From JALZAI01 sp038212215 (lineage in GTDB: Bacteria > Actinomycetota > Actinomycetes > Mycobacteriales > Jatrophihabitantaceae): DNA of 64,000 bases. The notes below the pieces were generated by a model. The model saw only the letters and a program-made list of their open reading frames with translations, searched no databases and had not been told where the DNA came from. Positions 1-9,420 of this stretch are shown piece by piece. How positions within the stretch are numbered: the stretch's first letter is position 1; the number at the start of each line of letters is the position of its first letter. The stretch covers positions 1-64,000 of the forward strand of contig JBBQUT010000007.1 of the NCBI GenBank assembly GCA_038212215.1, given 5' to 3'. The translations under genes were made by a program, and so were the position numbers.

Positions 1-465
1 GTGCACCTCGTAGGTGGTCAGCGGCGTCGGGGTGTCATTCAGCGCCATGCCGGTCTGGGTCGGGCCATACGGTGACGGGGCGTGGGTGAACAGTTCCTGC
101 CAGGTCAGCGCGTTCGCGGGCAGGATGACGACCGTCTCACGAGGGATGACCACCCGGTGGCCATTGACCGTCAAGGTGCCACCGGAATGTGTGTCGCCGG
201 CCGTGTCCAGCGTTGCCGACTGGATGAAGCCGGTGATGTCGAACTGCGTGCTCGACGCCACCGTCGGAAGAACCGGAGCCGCCTGGCCAGCGATAGCAGC
301 CGAGGCTACCGAGCTCGCGATCGCCGATGTCACCGCGCCCACCAAAGCCACAACGGCCAGGACCGACCACAAACGCCGTCGCGAGCGGGACCCCTGACCA
401 GAGGCACCCACCCGTTTTTCGTTCCGTGGCGCTAAACGCCTTAGACGATGCAGTTGATTTGACAT
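1..465 (-). CDS. Secreted protein of unknown function (3' end outside window)
   Basis: The reverse strand reads open from an ATG at 465 to the window edge, 155 codons without a stop. A GAGGAGGAA ribosome binding site lies five bases before the ATG. The N-terminus is basic (MSNQLHRLRRL, then a run of Arg and Lys), followed by a hydrophobic stretch (LAVVALVGAVTSAIASSVAS) ending in small residues, which fits a Sec signal peptide of about 65 residues. The exported part begins with a motif-poor segment containing FDITGFIQSATLDT and later VVILPANALTWQELF. I do not recognise the family and give no function. The C-terminus cannot be judged because the gene runs off the window. Confidence 0.75.
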   Translation of the reverse strand, partial: MSNQLHRLRRLAPRNEKRVGASGQGSRSRRRLWSVLAVVALVGAVTSAIASSVASAAIAGQAAPVLPTVASSTQFDITGFIQSATLDTAGDTHSGGTLTVNGHRVVIPRETVVILPANALTWQELFTHAPSPYGPTQTGMALNDTPTPLTTYEVH

Positions 466-1154
466 TGCATTTCCTCCTCGGTCTCTCACTTCGATCGTCA
501 TCGTGCAGACCCCCCGCTCCCCGGGCATGACATGACATGGCAGACCGCAACGACCAGAAGTGTCCTGATCGCCCAGTCGGGTGTTCGAGGCGATCGGGCG
601 AGCGCGCCGATGCTCCGAACCGGTTCGTGTAGAAGGTAGGCAGGCAGCGTCAAAGTCCTGCAAAATCTCAACTTTCGATTTGCGACGCGCTAGTGCCAGC
701 TAAAGGTCCATGCCATCGCTCGCGCACTTCGGTGATTTCGGGAGGCGCCCGTGCGCTGGCGAAAGTTGAAAACAACCTGCACCACGACGCTGTAAGCCAC
801 TCGCGCTCCGGCGACGACTAACGTGATGACTAACTGGGCGACAAAGGACCCGGATCGGCACGCACTCGCGCAGCTCATTTTAGGTCATTTTCGTCCAGAT
901 AATGCAGGATTCTGGCGATTAGCTTGTCGTCCCGGCGCTGTTTCTGTGCCGGAAGTCCGGTTACCCGTCCCCGACGGCGTCGAATATCGGAAGGAACCGC
1001 GGGGTTGATCAGCAGGCGCGGACACGCATAGGTTCGTGGAGGATGGTTCATCCTTCGGTCGGCGGCTCGTGCGCAAGTAGTCGCCTCAGTACCCGGCCGA
1101 TCGCCTCCGGCGGCGACCACTCGACCAGCGCGCTGCAGGAGTTAAACTCACGCC
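466..1154. other. Gene-poor stretch, about 690 bases
   Basis: No reading frame here has both a credible start and recognisable protein content. The first 150 bases should hold the promoter of the secreted protein on the minus strand. The last bases before 1155 hold the leader of the DUF1801 gene. Short frames on both strands are rich in Arg, Ser and Pro and look like noise. I see no RNA gene or clear repeat. Confidence 0.5.
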
Positions 1155-1544
1155 ATGCCGATGCCCAAGCGATCAAGCGTCGATGACTTCTTCGCGCAAC
1201 TGAGCGATGTCCAGCGGCCGCACCTCGAGGCGCTGCGGGAGTTGAGCCGGGTTGCCGACCCGGAGGCGCGGGAGGAATTGAAATGGAACTTGCCGGTATA
1301 CGTCCGCGGCGAGAACACGAACCTGTGGATGCTTCAGAACTTCAAGAAGCACTGCTCTCTGCGCTTCCCGCCGCCGTTCTTCACCACCCAGAAGGCGGCG
1401 GTCGAGGCAGCCGGATACGAGGCTGGCGAGGGCTTCACCAAGCTCCCCTATGACCGCGAGGTGCCGACCGAGCTCGTGCGGGCGCTGATGCAGGCACGGG
1501 TCAAGGAGTACAAAACGACCGGTGCCGGCTGGAACGATCGCTGA
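1155..1544 (+). CDS. DUF1801 domain protein
   Basis: 129 residues. The segment REELKWNLPVYVRGENTN followed by LWMLQNFKKHCSLRFPP is typical of the DUF1801 (YdhG-like) fold, a small alpha/beta domain of unknown biochemical role that is common in actinomycetes. The C-terminal half (YEAGEGFTKLPYDREVP) matches the usual 'readily tested for low-slope' helix region of the family. An AGGAG lies about 13 bases upstream of the ATG, slightly far; a second ATG two codons in would shorten nothing important. It stands alone between a gene-poor stretch and a convergent gene, so context gives no role. Confidence 0.8.
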   Translation: MPMPKRSSVDDFFAQLSDVQRPHLEALRELSRVADPEAREELKWNLPVYVRGENTNLWMLQNFKKHCSLRFPPPFFTTQKAAVEAAGYEAGEGFTKLPYDREVPTELVRALMQARVKEYKTTGAGWNDR

Positions 1545-1629
1545 CGAGCTACTCCGCGGCCGCTGACCCAGGGGTTGCACCCTCGCCGTTGTGCAGCGTG
1601 GTTGACTCGCCGCGCTCCGTCGGATGCGA

Positions 1630-2658
1630 TCACGACTCTCGCCGCTGCGGCACGCGATCGTCGGCGCGGACCGCCTCCCGCGCAACGGCGAGCATGTCCA
1701 TGACTTTGGGGACGACGTCTCCGTGCGGTGGCGTCGCGCACAGGGCGCTCAGCTCGTGGGGCAGAGCGTCGGCGGGTGCTCTGTGCGCGCGCAGGACGTC
1801 GGCGAGCCATCGGATCTGCTCGGCGATCAGCGTGTCGTCGTCCAGCAATGCGGCGATAGCGGCGGTCTCGAGGATGTCCGCCAGGTCTGATCTTGTGCGT
1901 GTGGGAAAATCACCAACTGGCACGGCGAGGCCCGCCACTTCCGACATCGCTCGTACTGTCCACGCCGGCAGCTGCTCTCGCACCCGGTGATACTCAGGTA
2001 GCCGACCTAGTGCGGTCGCGGGCGGCGGCGCCAGCATCGCTGGCTGGTCGAGGAGACGTGCCGCGAGCGTGGCGTTGGGCGCCCAACCGTCGGCGCCGAT
2101 CGCCGCAGCCCGGCGCGGCGTAACACCAAGCGCGCGACCGCCGACGAACACGGTTGTCGCCAGCCGGTGCAGTTGATCGACCGCGTCGAGCAGCGCTGGC
2201 AACGCCGTGGGAATCATGCAGCTCAGCAACACCGCCCGCGGATGATGGCGGCGGACGTAGTCAGTCAGCGCCGAAGTGGGCTGCGATGCCCCTCCGAAGC
2301 GCACTGCCCAGCCTTCATTGTCGAGCACCTCAGCGACCATCCGCGAGGCCAGGCTGTGCCAGTCGCCTTCGACGCAGGCGACGAAAATTTCTCCACGGTT
2401 GGGCGTGGGGCGATGCAATACTGCCGACGCCGAGAGCGCCGTCTCGGCCACCCCGGTAGCGATGTGCTCGTCCACGACCGACCAGACGGCCGACTGCCAC
2501 AGCCTGCCGACTTGTGCCATGGCTGGGGCAAGAACTTCATCGACCAGCCCGGTAAGCGGCATCCCTGCCTCAACGTGGGCCACGCACAATTCGACCGCCG
2601 CCCGACGGTCGGGCGCGGAAAACTGGCTCAGGAGTTCTTCTGACAACGACAGCGTCAC
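1630..2658 (-). CDS. CarH-like cobalamin-binding light sensor without HTH
   Basis: 342 residues, GTG start. Residues 1-83 form a helical bundle ending in W54-x9-E64-H65, the W-x9-EH signature of adenosylcobalamin photoreceptors of the CarH/LitR type. Residues 88-205 are the Rossmann B12 domain: D99-W-H101 supplies the lower axial histidine, S129-x-L131 follows, and G173-G174 closes the fold. The usual glycine of DxHxxG is Ala104. The last 130 residues are a helical domain I cannot name, with DDDTLIAEQIRWLADVL at its core. There is no MerR DNA-binding domain, so the output must be protein-protein. The start overlaps the stop of the cyclic-di-GMP gene upstream (GTGA), implying co-translation and probably a common light-signalling job. 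Light sensing is inference from the motif. Confidence 0.8.
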   Translation of the reverse strand: MTLSLSEELLSQFSAPDRRAAVELCVAHVEAGMPLTGLVDEVLAPAMAQVGRLWQSAVWSVVDEHIATGVAETALSASAVLHRPTPNRGEIFVACVEGDWHSLASRMVAEVLDNEGWAVRFGGASQPTSALTDYVRRHHPRAVLLSCMIPTALPALLDAVDQLHRLATTVFVGGRALGVTPRRAAAIGADGWAPNATLAARLLDQPAMLAPPPATALGRLPEYHRVREQLPAWTVRAMSEVAGLAVPVGDFPTRTRSDLADILETAAIAALLDDDTLIAEQIRWLADVLRAHRAPADALPHELSALCATPPHGDVVPKVMDMLAVAREAVRADDRVPQRRES

Positions 2659-5600
2659 GACGTTGTTCGTCCCGAACCCTGTCCGCCGGTGTCCGACTTC
2701 GCGGTGCTGGCATCCGGCGAGGGAGTGACGATCTCGAAACGATTGCGGCCGCGTGACTTTGCGGTGTAGAGCGCCCCGTCGGCGCTACGCATGGCCGTCT
2801 CGAGGTCGCCGTTGTCGATTCGCGCGATGCCTGCGCTGAAGGTGACAGCGAGCGGACGTTCGAGGTTCCACTTCAGGCGCATCTGCTCCAGCAGGACCAG
2901 TGCGTGATCCGTTCCGGTGTCCGGCAGGACGAGCAGGAACTCTTCGCCGCCCAGCCGAAAGACTAGGTCGGTCGAGCGGAGTCGCTGTCGAAGCATGCGG
3001 GAGAATGCAACGAGCAACCGATCGCCGGCGTCATGGCCCTCGCTGTCGTTGACCTTCTTGAAGTGATCGAGGTCGAGCATGACGACCGTGTCGCGCCTGA
3101 CGAGTTTGCGCAGTCGTCGCAAGCCGCGCCGGTTGCCCAGCCCGGTCAGCGGATCGGTATCGATCTGCTCTGACATCCGGCTGATCCGGCTGGCGTTGTC
3201 GGCGGCTGCGCGCGCATCCTCGACCAGTGCCGGCAACACGTGCTCGATGTCGCGGCGGGCAGCGCTTCCGGGCGGAGCCATGGGCAGTAGCGGAGCGGCC
3301 TGGCCGAGGCTGATGTCCATGGGGATCGCGGTCGCGGGAGCTTGTGCCGCCGGGACGCAGGTGCCGCCCAGTTCGGCGACGGCACTCATGAGCGTCCCGA
3401 CCGCCTGCTCGGCAGAGGTGACGCGCAACAGGCTACGGGCGCTGTCGAGCAGAATCTGCGCCACCTCACTTGGTCCTCGCACGGCGAGGTGGACGTCCGC
3501 GTCCCGCGTCGCCGTAGCTGGCGGGTCTTCGATCGGCCAGCGATGTCGCGCCGTGATGAGGTGGTAGATCGCTTCGGCGGGCATCGGGCGATCGAAATAG
3601 AAACCCTGCGCGCGCGGGCAGCGCATTCGCCGCAATGCCGCGAGCTGGGTCTCGTCCTCGATGCCTTCGGCCACCACCGAAAGCCCGAGAGCCTCGCCCA
3701 TGGAAAGGATGGCGGCGACCAGCGCGGTGTCGTTGGAATTGATTCCGAGACTCCGGACGAAGGCGCGATCGATCTTCACAATGTCGAAAGAGAATCGGCG
3801 CAGATATGACAACGATGAATAGCCGGTGCCGAAATCGTCGAGGGACAGCTGTATGTCCAGACGTTTAAGACCGTTCAGCATCTCGCCGAAGTAGTCGATG
3901 TCCTGCATGAACACGCTTTCGGTCAGTTCCAGGATAAGACTGCGCGGACGAATCTTGCTGCGCGTGACGATGTCCTCGATCTGCGTGAGGATGTCGGGTG
4001 CGAGCACTTGACGCACCGAGAGATTGACCGCAACCGTCATGGACGGGACGGTGCGCTGCCACCTGCGCAGCTGATCGCAGGCCTGCTCGAGGACCCAGGC
4101 GCCGATGGGGATGATGAGTCCGGTCTCTTCGGCGATCGGGATGAACTCGACCGGGCTGATCGACCCCCGGCCTGGGTGGTTCCATCGCAGCAGCGCCTCA
4201 GCGCTGACCATCTCGCCGGTAGCGAGGTCAACGACCGGCTGGTAGTGAACGGTCAACTCTTTACGCTCGAGCGCGCGACGCAGTGCCGTCGCCGTCGTGA
4301 GGCGACGCTCGGTCTTGGCTCGTAGCGTCTGATCGAACATTTTTATCCGGTCGCGTCCGCGAGACTTGGCTTCCCACATCGCATGGTCGGAGTCGCGGAG
4401 CAGGCTCTCCGGGGTGGACCCGGTGTCGGCGACGGCGATGCCGAGGCTGGCTGTGACCGTGATTTCCCGGCCGCCGATGCGGTATGAGCGGCGCAGCGCC
4501 GCGCGCAGACGCTCCGCGCGCGCTTCGATGTCCTGCATCGAGACGTCGGCACAGACAATGACGAACTCGTCGCCTCGGAACCGCGCGACGATGTCGGTGG
4601 CTCTGATCGTGGCGGTGATCCGGTGAGCGACCTGGTCAAGCAACGCGTCGCCCGCCGCGTGTCCGAAGGAGGCGTTGACCAGCTTGAGTTGGTCCACGTC
4701 AACGAAGATGACGCCGACCCGCGAACGGCCCACGTCCGGTCCGCTGAGCAGGCGGGTCAGGCAGTCGGTGAGGAGCACGCTGTTTGCCAGGCCGGTCAGC
4801 GTGTCGTGCGTGGCCTGGAAGGCGAGCTTTTCGGCCATCAGCTTTCGCTCGCTGATGTCCTCGAGTTGTCCCAGGTAGTACTGGGGCTGACCCGCTTCGT
4901 CTCGAACGAGAGTCAGGTGCACGGACGTCCACACGATGGTGCCATCGGGACGGAGGAAGCGACGCTCGTCGGTGTAGGTGTCGTGACCGGCAGTGAGCTG
5001 CCTTCGCATGGCCTTGTACAGCGACGCATTGTCGGGGTGCTGGTAGTCGTCCCAGCTCCGGTTCACGAGCAGTTCCTGCGGCCGTCCAAGAATCGCGCAG
5101 GCCGCGGCATTCACGCGCACGGGGATGCCGTCGAGACCGAGGATCCCCGCCCCGACTCCCCCCTGCTCGAAGCCGGCCTCGAAGCGGGCGTCGGCGTCGC
5201 GTCGGGACCGGGCGGCCTCGACGCGCTCGGTGCTGTCCCGCAGCGTGCCGGCCACTTTGATCACGGCACCGTCTGCGGCGACCTCGGGCAGCGAGCGGCT
5301 GTGCACCCAGCGCAGCTCAGAGTCGGGGCGGATGATTCGGAACATCATGTCGGAGGCGTCGCCCTGCTCGGTGACCTGGTGCCATGCCTGCGCGGCTCTC
5401 GTGCGGTCATCGGGGTGAACGAGTGCGAAGAATAGCTCGGCGGTCGGTGTCACGGCCGGGTCCAACCCGAGGATCCGATAGTGCTCGGCCGACCAGATCA
5501 GCGCACCTGTCAACACGTCGAACTCGAAGCTGCCGATCTCAGCGATTCGCTGCGCTTCCTCCAGCCGACGCTCGCTGGCCCACAGTTCTCGCTGGGCGGA

Positions 5601-6488
5601 ACGGCGCTCACCGATGTCCTGCGCGATCACAGACGCACCAATGACCTTGCCTGCCTTGTCGATGGACGGTGACGCTGTAATGAGTACCTCGACGCGCGTG
5701 CCGTCCTTGCGTTGTCGGACGGTCTCGTGACGCTCGGTGGAGGCGCCGACGGCCATTCGAGCCCGCATCTGTTCCTGCTCGTCGAGTAGTTCCGGCGGCG
5801 CGAGCAGTGCAACCGGTTGGCCGATGAACTCGTCTGCGGTGTATCCGAACAGCCGCTCGGCGGCGCCATTCCAGCTCGTTGCGATCCCGTCAGCAGTAGA
5901 GCTGAACATTGCCTCGCCGGAATCCTCGACGATACGAGCGAGTCGCAGCCGAGCGTCTTCGGCATCAGCCCGAGCAGAGATATCGAACACCACGTTACTG
6001 ATTCCGATCACCTCGCCGTCCACGAAGACGGGGTAGAAGCTGCTGAGCCAGTGGTGGATCCGGGTCGGGTCCTCGTCCGCCTCGGACGGGCCGTCCATCG
6101 CGACGTCACGGGTCGCTTGGCCGGTGTCAAGGACCTGGCGGTACAGCGGTTCGAGTTGCGGCCAGATCTCGGGAACGAGAGCGTCGATGGTTTGGCCGAT
6201 ACTCTCCTCGACCGTCACCCCGATGACCGCCGCCAGAGTGGGGTTCATCCGCCTGACCCGGAGCTCGCGATCGAGGAAGCCAATGCCGATCGGCGTATTC
6301 GACAGAATGGTGTCGACCAGCCCCGCCATTTCTGCTCTATCGCGGCGCGCGAGTCCGAGTTCGGCCGCGAGGTGCCCGACGTGCTCGACTTCGCCGCTTA
6401 TCGGGACGACACCGTCGCGCGTGTCGTCGCGTTTCACACCGTCGGAGGTCACCGCTTCACGCACCGCCCACCCACAGACCGCAATCAA
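2655..6488 (-). CDS. PAS-GGDEF-EAL-GGDEF cyclic-di-GMP signalling enzyme
   Basis: 1277 residues if the TTG at 6488 is used; in-frame GTG codons at 6464 and 6437 are possible starts. Four PAS/PAC units occupy roughly residues 57-550 (each ends in a DISERK-like PAC motif). A GGDEF domain follows with a degenerate RGDEF near residue 640. The EAL domain has EAL near 762, NLSVRQ, ELTES, DDFGTGYSS near 882, KIDR and AEGIED, so it looks catalytically complete. After a linker a second GGDEF domain carries an intact GGEEF near 1180. The protein should therefore both make and degrade cyclic-di-GMP, under control of PAS ligands, in the cytoplasm; no membrane segment is visible. It is co-translated with the cobalamin sensor that follows. 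Confidence 0.92.
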   Translation of the reverse strand: MIAVCGWAVREAVTSDGVKRDDTRDGVVPISGEVEHVGHLAAELGLARRDRAEMAGLVDTILSNTPIGIGFLDRELRVRRMNPTLAAVIGVTVEESIGQTIDALVPEIWPQLEPLYRQVLDTGQATRDVAMDGPSEADEDPTRIHHWLSSFYPVFVDGEVIGISNVVFDISARADAEDARLRLARIVEDSGEAMFSSTADGIATSWNGAAERLFGYTADEFIGQPVALLAPPELLDEQEQMRARMAVGASTERHETVRQRKDGTRVEVLITASPSIDKAGKVIGASVIAQDIGERRSAQRELWASERRLEEAQRIAEIGSFEFDVLTGALIWSAEHYRILGLDPAVTPTAELFFALVHPDDRTRAAQAWHQVTEQGDASDMMFRIIRPDSELRWVHSRSLPEVAADGAVIKVAGTLRDSTERVEAARSRRDADARFEAGFEQGGVGAGILGLDGIPVRVNAAACAILGRPQELLVNRSWDDYQHPDNASLYKAMRRQLTAGHDTYTDERRFLRPDGTIVWTSVHLTLVRDEAGQPQYYLGQLEDISERKLMAEKLAFQATHDTLTGLANSVLLTDCLTRLLSGPDVGRSRVGVIFVDVDQLKLVNASFGHAAGDALLDQVAHRITATIRATDIVARFRGDEFVIVCADVSMQDIEARAERLRAALRRSYRIGGREITVTASLGIAVADTGSTPESLLRDSDHAMWEAKSRGRDRIKMFDQTLRAKTERRLTTATALRRALERKELTVHYQPVVDLATGEMVSAEALLRWNHPGRGSISPVEFIPIAEETGLIIPIGAWVLEQACDQLRRWQRTVPSMTVAVNLSVRQVLAPDILTQIEDIVTRSKIRPRSLILELTESVFMQDIDYFGEMLNGLKRLDIQLSLDDFGTGYSSLSYLRRFSFDIVKIDRAFVRSLGINSNDTALVAAILSMGEALGLSVVAEGIEDETQLAALRRMRCPRAQGFYFDRPMPAEAIYHLITARHRWPIEDPPATATRDADVHLAVRGPSEVAQILLDSARSLLRVTSAEQAVGTLMSAVAELGGTCVPAAQAPATAIPMDISLGQAAPLLPMAPPGSAARRDIEHVLPALVEDARAAADNASRISRMSEQIDTDPLTGLGNRRGLRRLRKLVRRDTVVMLDLDHFKKVNDSEGHDAGDRLLVAFSRMLRQRLRSTDLVFRLGGEEFLLVLPDTGTDHALVLLEQMRLKWNLERPLAVTFSAGIARIDNGDLETAMRSADGALYTAKSRGRNRFEIVTPSPDASTAKSDTGGQGSGRTTS

Positions 6489-6820
6489 CTGTTGCGCTCG
6501 TGGCAGACTGCGGATTGCGCCGCGACACCCAAGGCGAGCGCCGGCACGGCAGAGCCGGCTTGTGCCTCATGCGCTTCCTCAGTAGTGCGGTCTTTGTTCG
6601 AGGTCCTGCGACCCTATCTATGGTGCATCGGTTCACGGCCTGCAAAGAGTAAGCCGACAAACTCCGTATGACGACTTCCGTGACCTTTCGAGCTATTCGT
6701 CATGATAGACGCAACCGGTGCACCAGATTCGACTGGCGACGCATGTTCGGACCTGGTGCGGTCTGCCACAGCTCGGAGGTTGGTTTTCATGGCGGATGCC
6801 CGGCGTGGCCGGCGAGGACA
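6489..6820. other. Intergenic stretch with a small hairpin
   Basis: About 330 bases between the glutamine amidotransferase stop and the cyclic-di-GMP gene start, both on the minus strand. It should contain the promoter of the signalling pair. A GCCGGC/GCCGGC inverted repeat with an eight-base loop lies at 6540-6559 and could be a weak terminator or leader hairpin. No protein-coding content is recognisable. Confidence 0.4.
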
Positions 6821-7729
6821 TCACGTCCTTGCAGAACCTTCGCGCCTACCGGCGCTCGCTCGGGTGACGACCGGGTGCTCCGATTGCGCGGCTTGTGCGG
6901 TGAGGTCATCTCGAGTCAGCAGGAATTTCGGCGCGGCTTGGCGAATGTCGTGCAATGCGACGGTCAGGTCCTGATCGACGTGAATGAGGGTTCCAGGCGC
7001 GACGGGTCGCCAGTTCGAGTCGCCATCCATCGGCTCGCTGGCCACGACGACCCAGGGTCGGCCGGTCAGCTCGTCGGATCGCGCGTGAATACGGTCAGTT
7101 CGCGAGTCCAGCCGGCGCGCGACTTCAGCGCCGGTGTGGACGAGCAGATGCAATTCGTTAACGGCTGGGTATCGAAAGGCCCAGAGATCAGTCGAGGTAC
7201 TGAGTATGAAGTTCAGCGCGTACACTGGGACGTTCTCCGCGAGCCAGTCGATGGCTGCGACGATCCCGGCCCGGACATCGCCGCCCGCGCAGCGAGTCTC
7301 AGCGGTGATGAGCGCAAACATCCGCTCGCTGTCGGTGTGGCCCTGAATCAGATCGGCGGCACTGAGCTCGGCCAACCGGGCGTCGAGAATGTCGAGCCCT
7401 TCGAAGGCACCGTTATGCGCGAACAGTCGCCCGTCCTGGGTAAAGGGGTGCGTGTTTTTCGAGGTGCGAGCCCCGGTGCTGGCATAGCGCACGTGCGCCA
7501 CGAACGTGCACGACCAAAGATCACGCGCGCTCGCGGCGAAACTCGCATCCTCCCACGCCGCCATCGGTTGCTTATCCACCACGGCGCGGCCCGCGGAATC
7601 AAACGTACCAATTCCCGTTCCATCCGGGTTACGGTGACTCTGCGCGGCAAGACTGTCCGGCTCATCTATCAGCCAGAACGTAGCCAGCACCGCCTGCGCT
7701 CCGGCATGCAATCCGAATAACCGACACAT
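6821..7729 (-). CDS. Class II glutamine amidotransferase (EgtC/YafJ type)
   Basis: 302 residues. The protein begins MCRLFG, so Cys2 becomes the N-terminal nucleophile of an Ntn-type glutamine amidotransferase after methionine removal. Supporting motifs are HRNPDGTGIG, HVRYASTG, THPF and FAHNGAFEG, and HTDSERMFALI near residue 130, all typical of GATase_6/YafJ proteins. Stand-alone proteins of this type include EgtC, which hydrolyses gamma-glutamyl amide intermediates in ergothioneine synthesis; no other egt gene lies nearby, so the substrate is open. GAGG lies five bases before the ATG. Confidence 0.85.
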   Translation of the reverse strand: MCRLFGLHAGAQAVLATFWLIDEPDSLAAQSHRNPDGTGIGTFDSAGRAVVDKQPMAAWEDASFAASARDLWSCTFVAHVRYASTGARTSKNTHPFTQDGRLFAHNGAFEGLDILDARLAELSAADLIQGHTDSERMFALITAETRCAGGDVRAGIVAAIDWLAENVPVYALNFILSTSTDLWAFRYPAVNELHLLVHTGAEVARRLDSRTDRIHARSDELTGRPWVVVASEPMDGDSNWRPVAPGTLIHVDQDLTVALHDIRQAAPKFLLTRDDLTAQAAQSEHPVVTRASAGRREGSART

Positions 7730-7824
7730 TCGCGCCTCACCTTGCTCCGGAGTCCGACGAAGTAACGGTGCCAGTCACGTCGGTGGCCGCGATGTTGATC
7801 TGCGGACGGTCGTCCAGCCACACC

Positions 7825-7855
7825 GGGGTTGTGCTCGGCCATCGAGCACAACCCC
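7825..7855 (-). terminator. Strong hairpin terminator after catalase
   Basis: A perfect 13-base inverted repeat with a five-base loop (GGGGTTGTGCTCG / CGAGCACAACCCC) lies about 30 bases past the catalase stop on the minus strand. There is no T-tract, which is common for actinomycete terminators. It also separates the catalase operon from the amidotransferase gene downstream. Confidence 0.8.
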
Positions 7856-7886
7856 AGGCGCGGCGATAAATCAGCGCGGCAACGAA

Positions 7887-9410
7887 TCAGGCTTTCGCCT
7901 GCATGCTGGAACGGGCCGGGTTGGCCTGCTCCGCCGCCTTCGGATCTTTCTCGTCCTTCTTGGCGCGTACGCCGGCCTCGATCCGATCACCGATGCTCTT
8001 GTCCACCGAGCGCCAGTATTCGAAAGCGCGATCCAATATCGGCTCGCTGACGCCGTTGAGCAGGTGCCCGACGATGTTGTTGACGAGACGCTCGCGAGCC
8101 GCGTCATCGAGAACCTCGCGGACGAGCGTGCCGGCCTGACCCCAGTCGTCGTCCTCGGCGCGCATCGTGTACGCGGCGCGCACCATCTCACCGTCGGAGT
8201 ACCAAGTGCCGCCGTCGTCGGTGAGTTCCGGTTGCGCCTTCGGGCCACCGTAGGAGTTCGGCGCATATACCGGATCGGAAACGTTCTGCACCCGCATTGC
8301 GCCGTCTTTGGAATAGCTGTTTACCGGCGACTTCGCCGAGTTCACCGGAATCTGGCGATAATTCACGCCGAGCCTTGCGCGGTGCGCGTCGGAGTAGCTG
8401 AAGCCGCGAGCGAGCAGCATCTTGTCCGGCGAGAGCCCGGTGCCGGCCACAATGTTGTTGGGCTCGAAAGCGGCCTGCTCAATCTCGGTGTGGTAGTCGG
8501 TGACGTTGCGGTTGAGCGTCATCCGGCCGACTTCCTGCAGCGGATAGTCGCTGTGCGGCCAGACCTTGGTGAGATCGAACGGGTTGAACCGGTAGGTCTT
8601 GGCGTCCTCGAACGGCATGATCTGCATGCGCAGCGTCCAGCTTGGGAATTTCCCGGCCTCAATGTGGTCGTAAAGGTCGCGCTGGTGATAGTCCGTGTCC
8701 ACCGAAGCCATCTGATCGCCTTCGTCCTGCGTGAAGAACTCGACGCCTTGGTCGGTCTTGAAGTGGTACTTGACCCAGAACTTCTCGCCCTGGGAGTTGA
8801 TCCACATGTAGGTGTGGCTTGAGTACCCGTTCATGTGCCGCCACGAACGCGGAATGCCGCGATCGCCCATCAGCCAGGTGACCTGGTGCGCCGATTCCGG
8901 CGAGAGCGTCCAGAAGTCCCATTGCATGTCGTTGTCGCGCAGGTTATTCGCGACGCGCCGCTTCTGCGAGCGGATGAAATGCTGGAACTTCATCGGATCC
9001 TTGATGAAGAACACCGGCGTGTTGTTGCCCACGATGTCGAGGTTGCCTTCGCTTGTGTAGAACTTCACCGCGAACCCGCGCGGGTCGCGCCATGTGTCGG
9101 GGCTGCCCCGCTCACCGGCGACACTCGAGAACCGAATGATCAACTCGGTCTCGGCACCGGGCTGGAACACGGCTGCCCGGGTGTACGCGCTGAGGTCTTG
9201 GGTGACCTGGAACGTGCCGAACGCGCCGCCGCCCTTGGCGTGCGGCTGGCGCTCCGGAATGCGCTCTCTGTTGAAGTTCGCCATCTGCTCGATCAGATAG
9301 TGGTCCTGCAGCAGCAGTGGGCCGTTCGGGCCGACAGTCAGCGAGTGTTCGTCGCTCGCGACGGGCACACCTGCGTCGGTGGTGGTGGGTCGAGATTCTT
9401 GCGCGGTCAC
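7887..9410 (-). CDS. katA: Heme catalase
   Basis: 507 residues, the length of a small-subunit monofunctional catalase. The distal heme histidine sits in ERIPERQPHAKGGGAFG (near residue 57), the distal asparagine in DIVGNNTPVFF (near 129), and the proximal tyrosine in RGFSYSDAHRARLG (near 340). It breaks down hydrogen peroxide in the cytoplasm. The start is GTG with AAGGAG six bases upstream. It begins 10 bases after the fur-family gene, so the two form one transcript and catalase is probably induced when the metalloregulator is oxidised or loses metal. The C-terminal tail is rich in Lys, Glu and Ala. Confidence 0.96.
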   Translation of the reverse strand: MTAQESRPTTTDAGVPVASDEHSLTVGPNGPLLLQDHYLIEQMANFNRERIPERQPHAKGGGAFGTFQVTQDLSAYTRAAVFQPGAETELIIRFSSVAGERGSPDTWRDPRGFAVKFYTSEGNLDIVGNNTPVFFIKDPMKFQHFIRSQKRRVANNLRDNDMQWDFWTLSPESAHQVTWLMGDRGIPRSWRHMNGYSSHTYMWINSQGEKFWVKYHFKTDQGVEFFTQDEGDQMASVDTDYHQRDLYDHIEAGKFPSWTLRMQIMPFEDAKTYRFNPFDLTKVWPHSDYPLQEVGRMTLNRNVTDYHTEIEQAAFEPNNIVAGTGLSPDKMLLARGFSYSDAHRARLGVNYRQIPVNSAKSPVNSYSKDGAMRVQNVSDPVYAPNSYGGPKAQPELTDDGGTWYSDGEMVRAAYTMRAEDDDWGQAGTLVREVLDDAARERLVNNIVGHLLNGVSEPILDRAFEYWRSVDKSIGDRIEAGVRAKKDEKDPKAAEQANPARSSMQAKA

Positions 9411-9420
9411 GCGTTACTCC

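Noticed and set aside
875..1120. Minus-strand 81-codon frame ending in KLIARILHYLDENDLK
   Set aside because: The end resembles part of an Smr domain by chance, but the rest is low-complexity and has no ribosome binding site.
5817..7720. Plus-strand open frames of 284 and 350 codons across the signalling and amidotransferase genes
   Set aside because: They are antisense to genes with clear conserved motifs, have no family signature and are Arg/Val-rich, as expected of shadows in GC-rich DNA.
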